DNA of 64,000 nt. Source: Halobacteriovorax marinus (lineage in GTDB: Bacteria; Bdellovibrionota; Bacteriovoracia; Bacteriovoracales; Bacteriovoracaceae). Shown here one piece after another: positions 51,909-59,799 of this stretch. The translations under genes and the position numbers were made by a program. The notes beneath the pieces were generated by a model that worked only from the letters and a program-made list of their open reading frames with translations, had not been told where the DNA came from and ran no database searches. The number at the start of each line of letters is the position of its first letter. Position 1 is the first letter of the stretch. The DNA is taken from contig MAAO01000006.1 in NCBI GenBank assembly GCA_002163155.1, positions 1-64,000 of the forward strand, given 5' to 3'.

Positions 51909-52544
51909 ATGATGAGAGAGGAATTGATACACACAAGGGAATTTCCCTATCATATTACGGCCAGATCAAATGGTAAGGAGTTCTTCTCTCTGCCTACGCG
52001 TATTGTGTGGGAGATCTGTTGTGAGCACTTAGCACTTGCTTCAGAGCTCTACAATATTAAGGTTTTTCAATTTGTTCTCATGTCCAATCACTATCATCTA
52101 CTTGTTCGTACTCCAGATTTAAATATTGAGCAATTCATTCACTATTTTCAGCGCTCTGTTGCCCGTGAAATAAACCTTAGGGCGAATAGGATTGATCGTG
52201 TATTTGAAGGGCCTTTTAGATGGAGTATTGTGGAGAATAAGAGGCATCTCTCTTATGTTATTCGCTACATTTTTCAAAATCCTGTGCGCGCTGGAATCGT
52301 GGAGAACTTTGAGGACTACGCCTATTCAACCATTCACTTTAATTTTGACGAAAGTGATCCCTTTCCACTTCATTTTAACGAGCTCTATCCATTTGTTGGA
52401 AAGGATTATCGCTTTCTGGATCTGCATAGGAAGTTTTCTAGGGGGCAGTTAGCGGTGATTAGGTCAGAACTAAGAAAGAGGACATTTCTTATGGGTAAGG
52501 ATCGAGTCCCTAGAAGTTATGTCGAAATTTCTAATAACATCTAG
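51909..52544 (+). CDS. REP-associated tyrosine transposase (RAYT, Y1/HUH family)
   Basis: The metal-binding HUH motif is in LMSNHYHLLVRT (His-Tyr-His) and the catalytic Tyr is expected in the helix YVIRYIFQNPVRAGIV, the usual RAYT signature. FPYHITARSNGKEFF at the N-terminus is also typical. About 211 aa, near normal. ATG at 51909 (or 51912) follows GGAGGGG; the frame extends upstream but lacks a good start. No IS ends or REP-like palindromes are obvious beside it, so it is probably a domesticated single-copy RAYT. Confidence 0.9.
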   Translation: MMREELIHTREFPYHITARSNGKEFFSLPTRIVWEICCEHLALASELYNIKVFQFVLMSNHYHLLVRTPDLNIEQFIHYFQRSVAREINLRANRIDRVFEGPFRWSIVENKRHLSYVIRYIFQNPVRAGIVENFEDYAYSTIHFNFDESDPFPLHFNELYPFVGKDYRFLDLHRKFSRGQLAVIRSELRKRTFLMGKDRVPRSYVEISNNI

Positions 52545-52569
52545 GCTAATTCCTTGAAATTACTGATTA

Positions 52570-52597
52570 TTGATTCCAATTGTGTGTGGTGTATAAT
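52570..52597 (+). promoter_or_regulatory. Promoter of the toxin-antitoxin pair
   Basis: TTGATT at 52570 and a consensus TATAAT at 52592 with a 16-base spacer. Transcription would begin near 52604. Confidence 0.6.
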
Positions 52598-52604
52598 GTA
52601 CACA

Positions 52605-52877
52605 TTGAAAAGGTTTCGTTAGAGCGAAGAGAAGAGTCTACTCCTAATGAAAGAGAGAGGAGTATGTTTCGAAGATGTTCTTGACTGTTTTGAAGAAGGG
52701 AAGTTCTATGGAGTTTTTAAAAATCCTAGCTCTAATTTTCCGAGGCAATCTGTCTTTCTGGTTAAGATAAATGATTACCCCAGTATTGTGCCTTTTATAG
52801 AAAACGAAAATGAAATATTCTTAAAAACAATTATACCTGATAGACGGTATAAAAAATTCATTAAGGAGAAGCTTTAA
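52605..52877 (+). pseudogene. Toxin gene of BrnT-like type with in-frame amber codon (remnant frame 52647-52877)
   Basis: The intact frame from ATG 52647 (76 aa) reads MKERGVCFEDVLDCFEEGKF and ends with IFLKTIIPDRRYKKF, matching BrnT-like toxins (pattern RGISFED ... FLKTIIPSR). Family members start about 12-15 residues earlier with x-F-x-W-(D/S)-x-E-K. Upstream in the same frame the codons read KRFR, TAG (52620-52622), SEEKSLLL, with TAG exactly at the Trp position. A TGG-to-TAG change would explain it. The product may be absent, truncated by restart at 52647, or made by suppression. The stop overlaps the antitoxin start (TAATG). Confidence 0.6.
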
Positions 52878-53200
52878 TGAGTGGTGAACTTAATAATGAA
52901 GAGCTTGATCTTGCTAATCAATTTTCTCGAGGAGAGTTTAAGAAATCCGATGATCCAAGAGATTTCAAAGAAATTGCTAGGCGAACAAAGAATTCAAGAA
53001 TTAACCTTCGACTTCAAGATGATGTATTAGAATTTTTTCAAAAGAAAGCCGATAGGGAAGGTGTTCCTTATCAAACGTTAATCAACAGCGCTCTTTATAA
53101 AATCGCAAAGGGAAGATTGGTTGAAATTGAAGTTGCTGATCTGGTAAAAGAAATTAAGGAAATTAAAGATAAAATTTCCGAATTAAAGTTAGGTACTTAG
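52877..53200 (+). CDS. CopG/ribbon-helix-helix-type antitoxin (BrnA-like)
   Basis: The central part, SRINLRLQDDVLEFFQKKADREGVPYQTLINSALYK (split; about 35-70), is a ribbon-helix-helix DNA-binding domain as in antitoxins paired with BrnT-like toxins; the N-terminal acidic segment (EFKKSDDPRDF) is the usual toxin-neutralising part and the C-terminal helix is charged. 107 aa. AAGGAGA precedes the ATG, which overlaps the toxin stop. It likely represses its own promoter and neutralises the toxin. Confidence 0.8.
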   Translation: MSGELNNEELDLANQFSRGEFKKSDDPRDFKEIARRTKNSRINLRLQDDVLEFFQKKADREGVPYQTLINSALYKIAKGRLVEIEVADLVKEIKEIKDKISELKLGT

Positions 53201-53202
53201 CT

Positions 53203-53673
53203 TTAGTATTTAATTTGTCTGATCGCTTCATAGGCCGCTGTAGTGGCAACGCTGGCAAGATTTAGTGAGCGTATATTTTCACTGAGAATAGGAAGTGAAA
53301 CCAATTCATCTTGGTACTTACTTAGGACTTCTTGTGGCAGACCTTTTGTTTCGCAACCAAAGACCAAGTAACAATCTTCTTTAAAACTTGTTTCAAAGAG
53401 ATTCTTCTTAGCATTCTTAGTAAAGAAGTGAAGAGTTTCTAGTTGTGGTTTTTCACTGTCTAGAAATTCTTGGAAGTTTTGGTATTCAGTAATTTTAACG
53501 TGTTTCCAGTAATCAAGTCCCGCTCGTCTGACGGCTTTTTCATCGATATCAAAACCTAGCGGATGAATGAGAATAAGTTCTGCATTTAAAGCGACACAAG
53601 TTCTGCCAATTGATCCGGTGTTACCTGGAATTTCTGGAGAGTAGAGGACAATTTTAAAATTAGATTTATTCAT
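53203..53673 (-). CDS. trmL: tRNA (cytidine/uridine-34-2'-O)-methyltransferase TrmL
   Basis: SPOUT methyltransferase modifying the wobble base of tRNA-Leu. IVLYSPEIPGNTGSIGRTCVALNAELILIHPLGF (about 8-41), GLDYWKHV, FGCETKGLP and the knot motif NIRSLNLASVATTAAYEAIRQ are diagnostic. Length 156 aa is normal. It ends 2 bases from the convergent antitoxin gene. Confidence 0.95.
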   Translation of the reverse strand: MNKSNFKIVLYSPEIPGNTGSIGRTCVALNAELILIHPLGFDIDEKAVRRAGLDYWKHVKITEYQNFQEFLDSEKPQLETLHFFTKNAKKNLFETSFKEDCYLVFGCETKGLPQEVLSKYQDELVSLPILSENIRSLNLASVATTAAYEAIRQIKY

Positions 53674-53689
53674 AGAGATTTTTAGGATT

Positions 53690-53726
53690 TAAAAAATGGC
53701 GAACCTAAGAAAGTTAGGTTCGCCAT
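53690..53726 (-). terminator. Rho-independent terminator of pepA
   Basis: A perfect 13-bp stem (53696-53708 with 53714-53726), loop of five bases and a six-base T run on the minus strand just after the pepA stop. Confidence 0.9.
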
Positions 53727-53734
53727 TATAATTT

Positions 53735-55255
53735 TTATGAGTTCTTTAAGAAATCAACAAGTGTTCTAACGATAAGTCCTGAAGCACCTTTGCTTGGACA
53801 GTAGGCCTTGTGACCTTGGCTGTCTCCGATACCTGCGATATCAAGATGCGCCCATGGAATATCATTCTTAACAAATTTTGAAAGAAATGCTGCTGCTTTT
53901 GAAGATCCACCAAAGCGTGATCCACCAATATTTTTAAGATCAGCAATAGGAGATTTCATATCATTGTGAAATTCTTCAATGATTGGAAGTTCCCACATGT
54001 ATTCGTCAGTGTTCTTAGCTGATTTTAAAATCTTGCTAGTAAGTTTTTGGTTGTTACCCATGATTCCACAAACTTCAGTACCAAGAGATACAAGTACCGC
54101 TCCAGTAAGAGTTGCTGAGTCAATAATAGCATCTGGCTTTAGGTCACAAGCGTAATCAAGACAATCAGCAAGAACAAGTCTTCCTTCTGCATCTGTATTT
54201 AAGATTTCAACAGAAAGTCCGTTTCTTCCTTTAACAATAGCATCTGGCATTGTGGCATGTTCGTTAACAGCGTTATCTGTCATACCAAGGATACAAGTAA
54301 CTTTAACATTGAGACCAAGTTTCGCTACTGCTCTAAAAGCTGCATAAACTGTAGCAGATCCGGCCATGTCAAATTTCATGTTAACCATTGATCCACCTGG
54401 CTTTAATGAATATCCACCAGTATCAAAAACAAGTCCCTTTCCTACAAGAGCAATATGCTTTGTATTCTTAGTTACTTTCGAAGGAGTGTAAGTTAAGTGA
54501 ACTAATTGTGGCTCGTATGCAGAACCATCATTTACAGAGAGGAATAATCCCATCTTTTCTTTCTTAAGTTCAGCTTTTCCAAGAACCTTAGCTTTTACGC
54601 CTTTAGTTCCTTTGATATCTTTAAGTACTTCTTTAGCGTAAACAGTACTTCTTTGAATATTTGGTGCTTCGTTAACGAAGTCTCTCGAAACATTGATAGA
54701 CTCAGTTACAACTAGAGTGTCATCAATAACTGCTTGAAGCTTCTTAGCTTTAGTTTTCTTTTCACTAGAATCTAGAATTACTTCAGTTAATTTAGTTTTT
54801 GTTTGTTTAGAAAAGTGACGATCAAACTTGTAATCAGCGAGAGCGATACCTTCAACAAGAGCGTTAAGTGATTCTTCCGCTTTACCCTTTAGAACAAAAC
54901 CATCTAATTGCAGAGCAACTTCACTGTGTTTTGTCGCTAACATTTTGAAAATCTTTGCAGCTTGATTTCTTAAACCTTCAAAAGTTAACTTCGTTTTAGT
55001 TCCTAGTCCGTAAACAAGAACTGTCGTTCCGTTTGCAAGGTGGAATAGGAAAGTGTCTCCAAGAGAACCAGTAAAATCTTTTGCAGAGTTAATCGCCTCG
55101 AAAGTAGACTTTAGCTCTTTAGACCAATGGGCGTTTACAATTGCCTTTGATGCTTTAGCTTTACCTTTGGCCTCTACAGTTTTTTCGAATGCAGAAACAA
55201 GTACAAGTGAGTCACTTGAAAATTCTTTTGCTCCGAGATTAAGAGTATATTTCAT
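53735..55255 (-). CDS. pepA: Leucyl aminopeptidase (M17), PepA
   Basis: Cytosolic metallo-aminopeptidase of the M17 family; releases N-terminal residues from peptides. Zn/Mn ligands lie in VGKGLVFDTGGYSLKPGGSMVNMKFDM (about 273-299) and NTDAEGRLVLADCLDYA (near 355), both diagnostic; the C-terminal GWAH-like part is HLDIAGIG. Length 506 aa is normal. Fits the proteolytic metabolism suggested by the peptide transporter. Single gene with its own terminator. Confidence 0.95.
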   Translation of the reverse strand: MKYTLNLGAKEFSSDSLVLVSAFEKTVEAKGKAKASKAIVNAHWSKELKSTFEAINSAKDFTGSLGDTFLFHLANGTTVLVYGLGTKTKLTFEGLRNQAAKIFKMLATKHSEVALQLDGFVLKGKAEESLNALVEGIALADYKFDRHFSKQTKTKLTEVILDSSEKKTKAKKLQAVIDDTLVVTESINVSRDFVNEAPNIQRSTVYAKEVLKDIKGTKGVKAKVLGKAELKKEKMGLFLSVNDGSAYEPQLVHLTYTPSKVTKNTKHIALVGKGLVFDTGGYSLKPGGSMVNMKFDMAGSATVYAAFRAVAKLGLNVKVTCILGMTDNAVNEHATMPDAIVKGRNGLSVEILNTDAEGRLVLADCLDYACDLKPDAIIDSATLTGAVLVSLGTEVCGIMGNNQKLTSKILKSAKNTDEYMWELPIIEEFHNDMKSPIADLKNIGGSRFGGSSKAAAFLSKFVKNDIPWAHLDIAGIGDSQGHKAYCPSKGASGLIVRTLVDFLKNS

Positions 55256-55372
55256 GAAATCTCCTTTATTTTAAAGGCCTAACGGCCCGATTAGTTGTCT
55301 ATTAAAACTTGGCGGTATAAACTATCATGATCATATTAGAATGCCAAAATTGTAAGAAGGTACTAAAGACCA

Positions 55373-56521
55373 ATGTTTAAGCTCATCCCAAGGTATTTAG
55401 CAGTTAATTTCATAACTCCGTTTTTGATGAGTTCTTTCTTCTTTGTAACTTTCCTTCTCACTTTTCAACTTTTCCGAATTATTAAAATAGTTATCAGTAA
55501 AGGCGTCGAATGGAGCATGGTTTTTGAACTCATGGGTCATATCTCCATTTCATTCATCCCCATGGCACTGCCCTTATCGTGTCTATTTGCCACAATTTAC
55601 ACGTTAAATAAGCTTAGTGAAGATTCTGAAATTGTTGCAATGCGCTCTTTTGGGATCACTAAAATTCGACTCTTTATGCCTTTTCTTATTTCAGGTCTCT
55701 TTATCGGTGCTTGTGTCTACTCCTTGAATAATAAAGTGATTCCAGCTTCAAAAACTCAATTTAAAAATACGATTATCAGACTAACTTCTAAGGGAGTTCT
55801 GACTGAGATAAAGTCGGGACAATTCTTTACAGAGATTCCTGGCATTACTCTCTTCGCAGAAAAAGTTATTGAGAATGGCAGAAAGATGGACAATGTCTTT
55901 ATCCAGAAAAAGGGAAAAGGAAGTCTCATTGAGCAAGTTGTAGTGGCCAAAGAAGGCGCGCTTATCAAGATTCATGATAAGGAGTGGGGGATTCCAAGTG
56001 TTAGGCTACACCTCAAAAATGGAAGTATAATTAAGAGATTTTCGGACTCTGAGAGTGATATAGAAAAAATTCTCTTTCAGGATTACGATTTTCCGCTCAC
56101 AAGTGGGGGCGTGATATCTGGTTTTGTCACAAAGGACGGAATGAGGACCAATTCTGAACTTAGGAAAGTTATAGATAAGGTCACAAAGGAGTCTCTTGCG
56201 CTAAATCTTTCTAGTAGAGATATGGAAAAGAGAATGGCCAAGACTAAGCTTGAGTTGTGGTCGAGAATTAATACCCCTATTCAGTGTCTAGTTTTTGTTT
56301 TTCTAGGCTTTGTTCTGGGAATTAAACATGGAAGAGGTAAGACTAAGAATACCTCTGGTAGGGCGCTAATCTTTATTTTAAGTTATTATGCCTTGTTTTT
56401 TCTTGGGGTAAGCCTTTCTAGGAAAGGAATTATTCCAGCTCACGTCTCAGTTTTCACTCCGACGCTTTTATCTACACTCATTGGAGCCTACTTCTATAAG
56501 AAGTTAGACTGGATGAGCTAG
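55373..56521 (+). CDS. LPS export permease of the LptF/LptG (YjgP/YjgQ) family
   Basis: Three N-terminal membrane helices (about 8-30, 55-80, 98-120), a periplasmic domain (about 125-270, jellyroll-like), then three C-terminal helices and a final short Lys-rich tail, the LptF/G layout. RYLAVNFITPF and MALPLSCLFATIYTLNKLSEDSEIVAMRSFGI (split; about 62-93) are family hallmarks. LptF and LptG are hard to separate; LptF is favoured by single-gene context but not sure. It would move LPS from the inner membrane towards LptC/A/D. The 3' end overlaps the convergent rodZ gene by 4 bp. Confidence 0.85.
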   Translation: MFKLIPRYLAVNFITPFLMSSFFFVTFLLTFQLFRIIKIVISKGVEWSMVFELMGHISISFIPMALPLSCLFATIYTLNKLSEDSEIVAMRSFGITKIRLFMPFLISGLFIGACVYSLNNKVIPASKTQFKNTIIRLTSKGVLTEIKSGQFFTEIPGITLFAEKVIENGRKMDNVFIQKKGKGSLIEQVVVAKEGALIKIHDKEWGIPSVRLHLKNGSIIKRFSDSESDIEKILFQDYDFPLTSGGVISGFVTKDGMRTNSELRKVIDKVTKESLALNLSSRDMEKRMAKTKLELWSRINTPIQCLVFVFLGFVLGIKHGRGKTKNTSGRALIFILSYYALFFLGVSLSRKGIIPAHVSVFTPTLLSTLIGAYFYKKLDWMS

Positions 56522-57678
56522 AGGCTTCTTTGGTATTCTACAGACGTGATAACTTTTCCAGATTTTGTGTAGATGAATAGTGGAAGTTTGAATCCATTAG
56601 CTTCTGCTTGAGGAAAAACAAGAGATTTAACACCAGATCTAGACTTTATTGTTAGAGCTTTATTATTTAAATAGACTCTCGCAACATTAATATTTCCAAG
56701 GAAAACTCTAACAAGTTCACCTCTAATGAGCAGGTTCCTTCCTTGTTTTAAAACAAATTTCTTTATTGGTAAATCATCTGATTTATAAGTAATCCAAGTG
56801 TCCCCATCAACCGCACTGATAAAAATATTTTGTTTGCCAGCGATAAGAGAATTTTTAAATTTTGCAGGGATTAAACTTACAACTTTTTGGTCGCTTGAAA
56901 TTTTATAAAGGGGAAGAGTGAGAGACTTGAGCTTAATCTCTTTTTCAACTTCTTCTTTTTTCGTTTCTTTTTTCTCTACTTTCTTTATTTCTTTTGGTGC
57001 AGCCACTACTGCTTTAACTTCTTCAATTTTTTTAGCTTCAACAACTTTCTTAACTTCAACAACTTTCTTAACTTCTTCAACGCTAGTTAGGGGAGTTTTC
57101 TCTGTGAGAACCTGAGGTTTAACATTTACAAGTGGAGTTTGAATAACTTCTTCGATTTTATCTTCAACATCAGCAATTGTATCTGTTGATTCTTGATTAT
57201 TTGAATTAATAGCAATTACAAAAACAATTATAAGTGCAACAAAAACTCCAGCAATTGTTAAATATTGACTTGGAATTTCACTTGAACTTGAAGACTCAGA
57301 TGGAACTTCATCTGCACCAGTTGATAGAGAAATTTCTTCGTGTGGTGGTGAAATTGGCTTTGAACCATAAGCGAGGTTTAAAAGCCTAAGGCACTCTGCT
57401 TCTTTAAGGTTAACTGTCTTAGAGTAAATTTTAACAAAACCTATGACATAAGCCTTGCTTGGTAAATCATCAAAATTATTATTTTCTAAATTTTCTAAAA
57501 TAGTTACACTGATTCTTGTATGTTGAGAAATAACTTTAAGAGAAAGGTTCTTGGCTTCGCGAGCTTCTTTTAAAGCGCTACCGATTGTCCTATCATTTAC
57601 AGCTTCCAGTTGTGTTTCTACAACACTTAAGCTTTCGTGATTTTCTGTCTCTTCGTTATTGTTGATTTCTGTATTCAT
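56518..57678 (-). CDS. RodZ-like cytoskeletal/cell-shape protein
   Basis: A cytoplasmic RodZ helix-turn-helix domain (about 30-100: LKEAREAKNLSLKVISQHTRISVTILENLENNNFDDLPSKAYVIGFVKIYSK, split) is followed by a linker, one membrane helix (about 143-160), a long Lys/Glu/Val repeat-rich periplasmic stretch (about 200-260) and a C-terminal DUF4115 domain (about 290-380). RodZ links MreB to the wall machinery. Length 386 aa is normal. The repeat tract varies in length in the family. It lies downstream of a TPR lipoprotein gene, 12 bases apart. Confidence 0.88.
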   Translation of the reverse strand: MNTEINNNEETENHESLSVVETQLEAVNDRTIGSALKEAREAKNLSLKVISQHTRISVTILENLENNNFDDLPSKAYVIGFVKIYSKTVNLKEAECLRLLNLAYGSKPISPPHEEISLSTGADEVPSESSSSSEIPSQYLTIAGVFVALIIVFVIAINSNNQESTDTIADVEDKIEEVIQTPLVNVKPQVLTEKTPLTSVEEVKKVVEVKKVVEAKKIEEVKAVVAAPKEIKKVEKKETKKEEVEKEIKLKSLTLPLYKISSDQKVVSLIPAKFKNSLIAGKQNIFISAVDGDTWITYKSDDLPIKKFVLKQGRNLLIRGELVRVFLGNINVARVYLNNKALTIKSRSGVKSLVFPQAEANGFKLPLFIYTKSGKVITSVEYQRSL

Positions 57679-57690
57679 AAATTTTACTTT

Positions 57691-58539
57691 CTAGAATGAA
57701 GGGCTATTAAATTTATTTTTAGCCTTCTTCTCTTTTACAGGCATTTCATCACTTGCCTTGGTTCTTAAAATTTGCTGATTTGTGATCTTACTTAATTTTA
57801 AGGTAGCAAGTGTCGAATATCTAGTAGCGGAAAAACGTTCTATAACTTCTTGGAATTTAGCCCTAGCCTGTCCATATTCCTCAAGTTCTAAATAAGTTAA
57901 GCCTTGCATGTAAAGTGGTTGAGGATTTTCAAAACATTGTCCCTGTTGTCCCTCTTTGAACCACTTTAGGGCCGAGTGATATCTAAATTCATCAAAGTAG
58001 AGCTTTCCTAGTTGAAAGCTGGCGGGGCAATAGTCTTGGTTTTGAGTATTTGATAGCACTAGATTTTGTTTAGCGGCCTTCTTATTTCCTAGTTTTAAAT
58101 AAATGAGGGCCATATTGTAATGTGTTCTAAACTGGTGTTCATAAGTCAGGTTTTGTAGAACTTTATTGTATTGGTTTAAGGCCATTTGATATTGCTTTTT
58201 TTGGAAGTAAATTGAACCGAGATTATTTAGGGCGTCTGAATTCTTAGGGTCAGCAAGGGTTGCAGCATTGAGGTAATTAAAAGCTAGCTTATCTTGTTTT
58301 AAGAAAAAGTAGCACATTCCCAGATTGTTGAGGACTTTTGAATCTTCTTTATCAAGCTCATAAGCTTTTAGGAGATATTTGAGAGCTTGCCTGTATTCCT
58401 TAGAAACTAATTTTTCCGTTCCATGAGAATAGTATAACTCAGCTCTTTTCTGTTCTGGAGTCTTATAAAGACTATTACTTGCACAAGAAGATAGAAGAAT
58501 AGTCATTAATATAAGTGTAGAAAAAATCCCTTTTTTCAT
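57691..58539 (-). CDS. TPR lipoprotein (PilF/PilW-like)
   Basis: Lipobox LLSSC (Cys19) followed by six tetratricopeptide repeats (e.g. LKYLLKAYELDKEDSKVLNNLGMCYF, ALNQYNKVL, SALKWFKEG) and a short basic tail. The length (282 aa) and layout resemble PilF/PilW, which places the type IV pilus secretin, but BamD-like or general TPR lipoproteins look the same. Directly upstream of rodZ with only 12 bases between, so cotranscription is likely. Confidence 0.75.
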   Translation of the reverse strand: MKKGIFSTLILMTILLSSCASNSLYKTPEQKRAELYYSHGTEKLVSKEYRQALKYLLKAYELDKEDSKVLNNLGMCYFFLKQDKLAFNYLNAATLADPKNSDALNNLGSIYFQKKQYQMALNQYNKVLQNLTYEHQFRTHYNMALIYLKLGNKKAAKQNLVLSNTQNQDYCPASFQLGKLYFDEFRYHSALKWFKEGQQGQCFENPQPLYMQGLTYLELEEYGQARAKFQEVIERFSATRYSTLATLKLSKITNQQILRTKASDEMPVKEKKAKNKFNSPSF

Positions 58540-58607
58540 TAAAGCTCCGAACGTTCACATGACCTCTATGTCATGTCACTTCATTGTACTTGTATCACAC
58601 AGGTAAA

Positions 58608-59735
58608 TCAACAAAAGCACAGTGTAGAAACGGTCTCAAAGTGTCTAGTTCCGGGAAATAAATCTAGAATAGTGACATCTTTGATTTTAAAGTCGAGCTT
58701 GAGAGATTTTATATCCCTGATGGCCGAAGAGACTTCACAATTGATCATGAAAATATATTTTGGTTTTAATTTTTCTACTAACTCTTGAATGTTTTTAAGA
58801 CCAGATCTTGGTGGATCTAAAATGATAGCCAACTCTTGGTTGGGAGAGACTTTTTGGGAGATTTCATCAATGGCACCTTTACCATAGAGGTTAATTTCTT
58901 CAAATTCTTGGTGCGTAGCTAAATTCATTTTTTCTGGGGAAAAGCCATCTATCACTAGAGTTGGGTACTCTGAAAGATCTTTTGAAAGATTTCCAGCTCC
59001 TCCGAACAAATCTAGGAGGGTTGTCCCTGGCTTAATGTATTTTCTGACTTCACTATGAAGGTGAGTGATCATTTTTTGATTCATAACCTCGTTAACTTGT
59101 GTAAAACCACCAAAGGCATATCGTTGATTTGTGTGAACTTCGACTACGCCATCTCGCTCGTAAATTTCAATATGACCACTTTCCGGAGAGTCTTTAACGA
59201 GTAGGAGCCAGTGGTTGTCTTTATAGAGCTCAGCAAGTTTTAAGGATAATTTACTATTTATCACCTTGCAGGATGGGATTTCTTCAATTGTTCCATTTAG
59301 AGAGTCGATGAAGCCCAGTTTACCTTGCACCTTGTTGTAATGGAGCTGAATTCTATTTCTATAGTAGAAGCGCTCTGGGGCCGCAACGATCTTTGGCGCC
59401 GTTTCCATTTGGCTCACGTAACTAAATAGGCGTGTGGCAATTTCAGACTTAAGTTCTATTTCGTTCTCGTAACTTGTGTGAAGGTAATGACAGCCTGAAC
59501 AGTTCGCGAAATGAGGACAAGTGGCCTCAATTCTAAGCGGTGAGACTTCTGTGAGGTCATCAGTTGAGGTTAGTCTTGAAAAGATTAGCCGACCTTTCTT
59601 CTTGGTTTTGAAAGCTTTGGCATTTCCTGACTCACCGGGAAGAGTTTTCTCGATGAAGGCAACCTGATCAGCATTTTTGCTAATTCCTTGACCTAGAGGG
59701 TCAATATGGTCAATTTTAAATTCTATTTTTTTCAT
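58608..59735 (-). CDS. 23S rRNA (uracil-C5)-methyltransferase, RlmD/RumA-type
   Basis: SAM-dependent methyltransferase with a TRAM-like N-terminal domain (1-60). CPHFANCSGC (about 69-78) and a later Cys (IPSCKVI) make a likely Fe-S cluster. LLDLFGGAGNLS is SAM motif I, DPPRSG (near 310) and CEVSSAI carry the catalytic loop and nucleophilic Cys, and DLFPGTRHFETV is the family C-terminus. The exact rRNA or tRNA target (U1939, U747 or U54) cannot be set. The ATG at 59735 is chosen because GGA lies upstream; a TTG three codons earlier is possible. Confidence 0.88.
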   Translation of the reverse strand: MKKIEFKIDHIDPLGQGISKNADQVAFIEKTLPGESGNAKAFKTKKKGRLIFSRLTSTDDLTEVSPLRIEATCPHFANCSGCHYLHTSYENEIELKSEIATRLFSYVSQMETAPKIVAAPERFYYRNRIQLHYNKVQGKLGFIDSLNGTIEEIPSCKVINSKLSLKLAELYKDNHWLLLVKDSPESGHIEIYERDGVVEVHTNQRYAFGGFTQVNEVMNQKMITHLHSEVRKYIKPGTTLLDLFGGAGNLSKDLSEYPTLVIDGFSPEKMNLATHQEFEEINLYGKGAIDEISQKVSPNQELAIILDPPRSGLKNIQELVEKLKPKYIFMINCEVSSAIRDIKSLKLDFKIKDVTILDLFPGTRHFETVSTLCFC

Positions 59736-59799
59736 AATATCCAATAGGTAAAAAAAGTAACTTATAAAATGATATCAAATTTAGTATTATCATAGTGTT

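Noticed and set aside
52192-52452. Additional frame inside the RAYT gene
   Set aside because: Out-of-frame shadow of the transposase with no ribosome-binding site.
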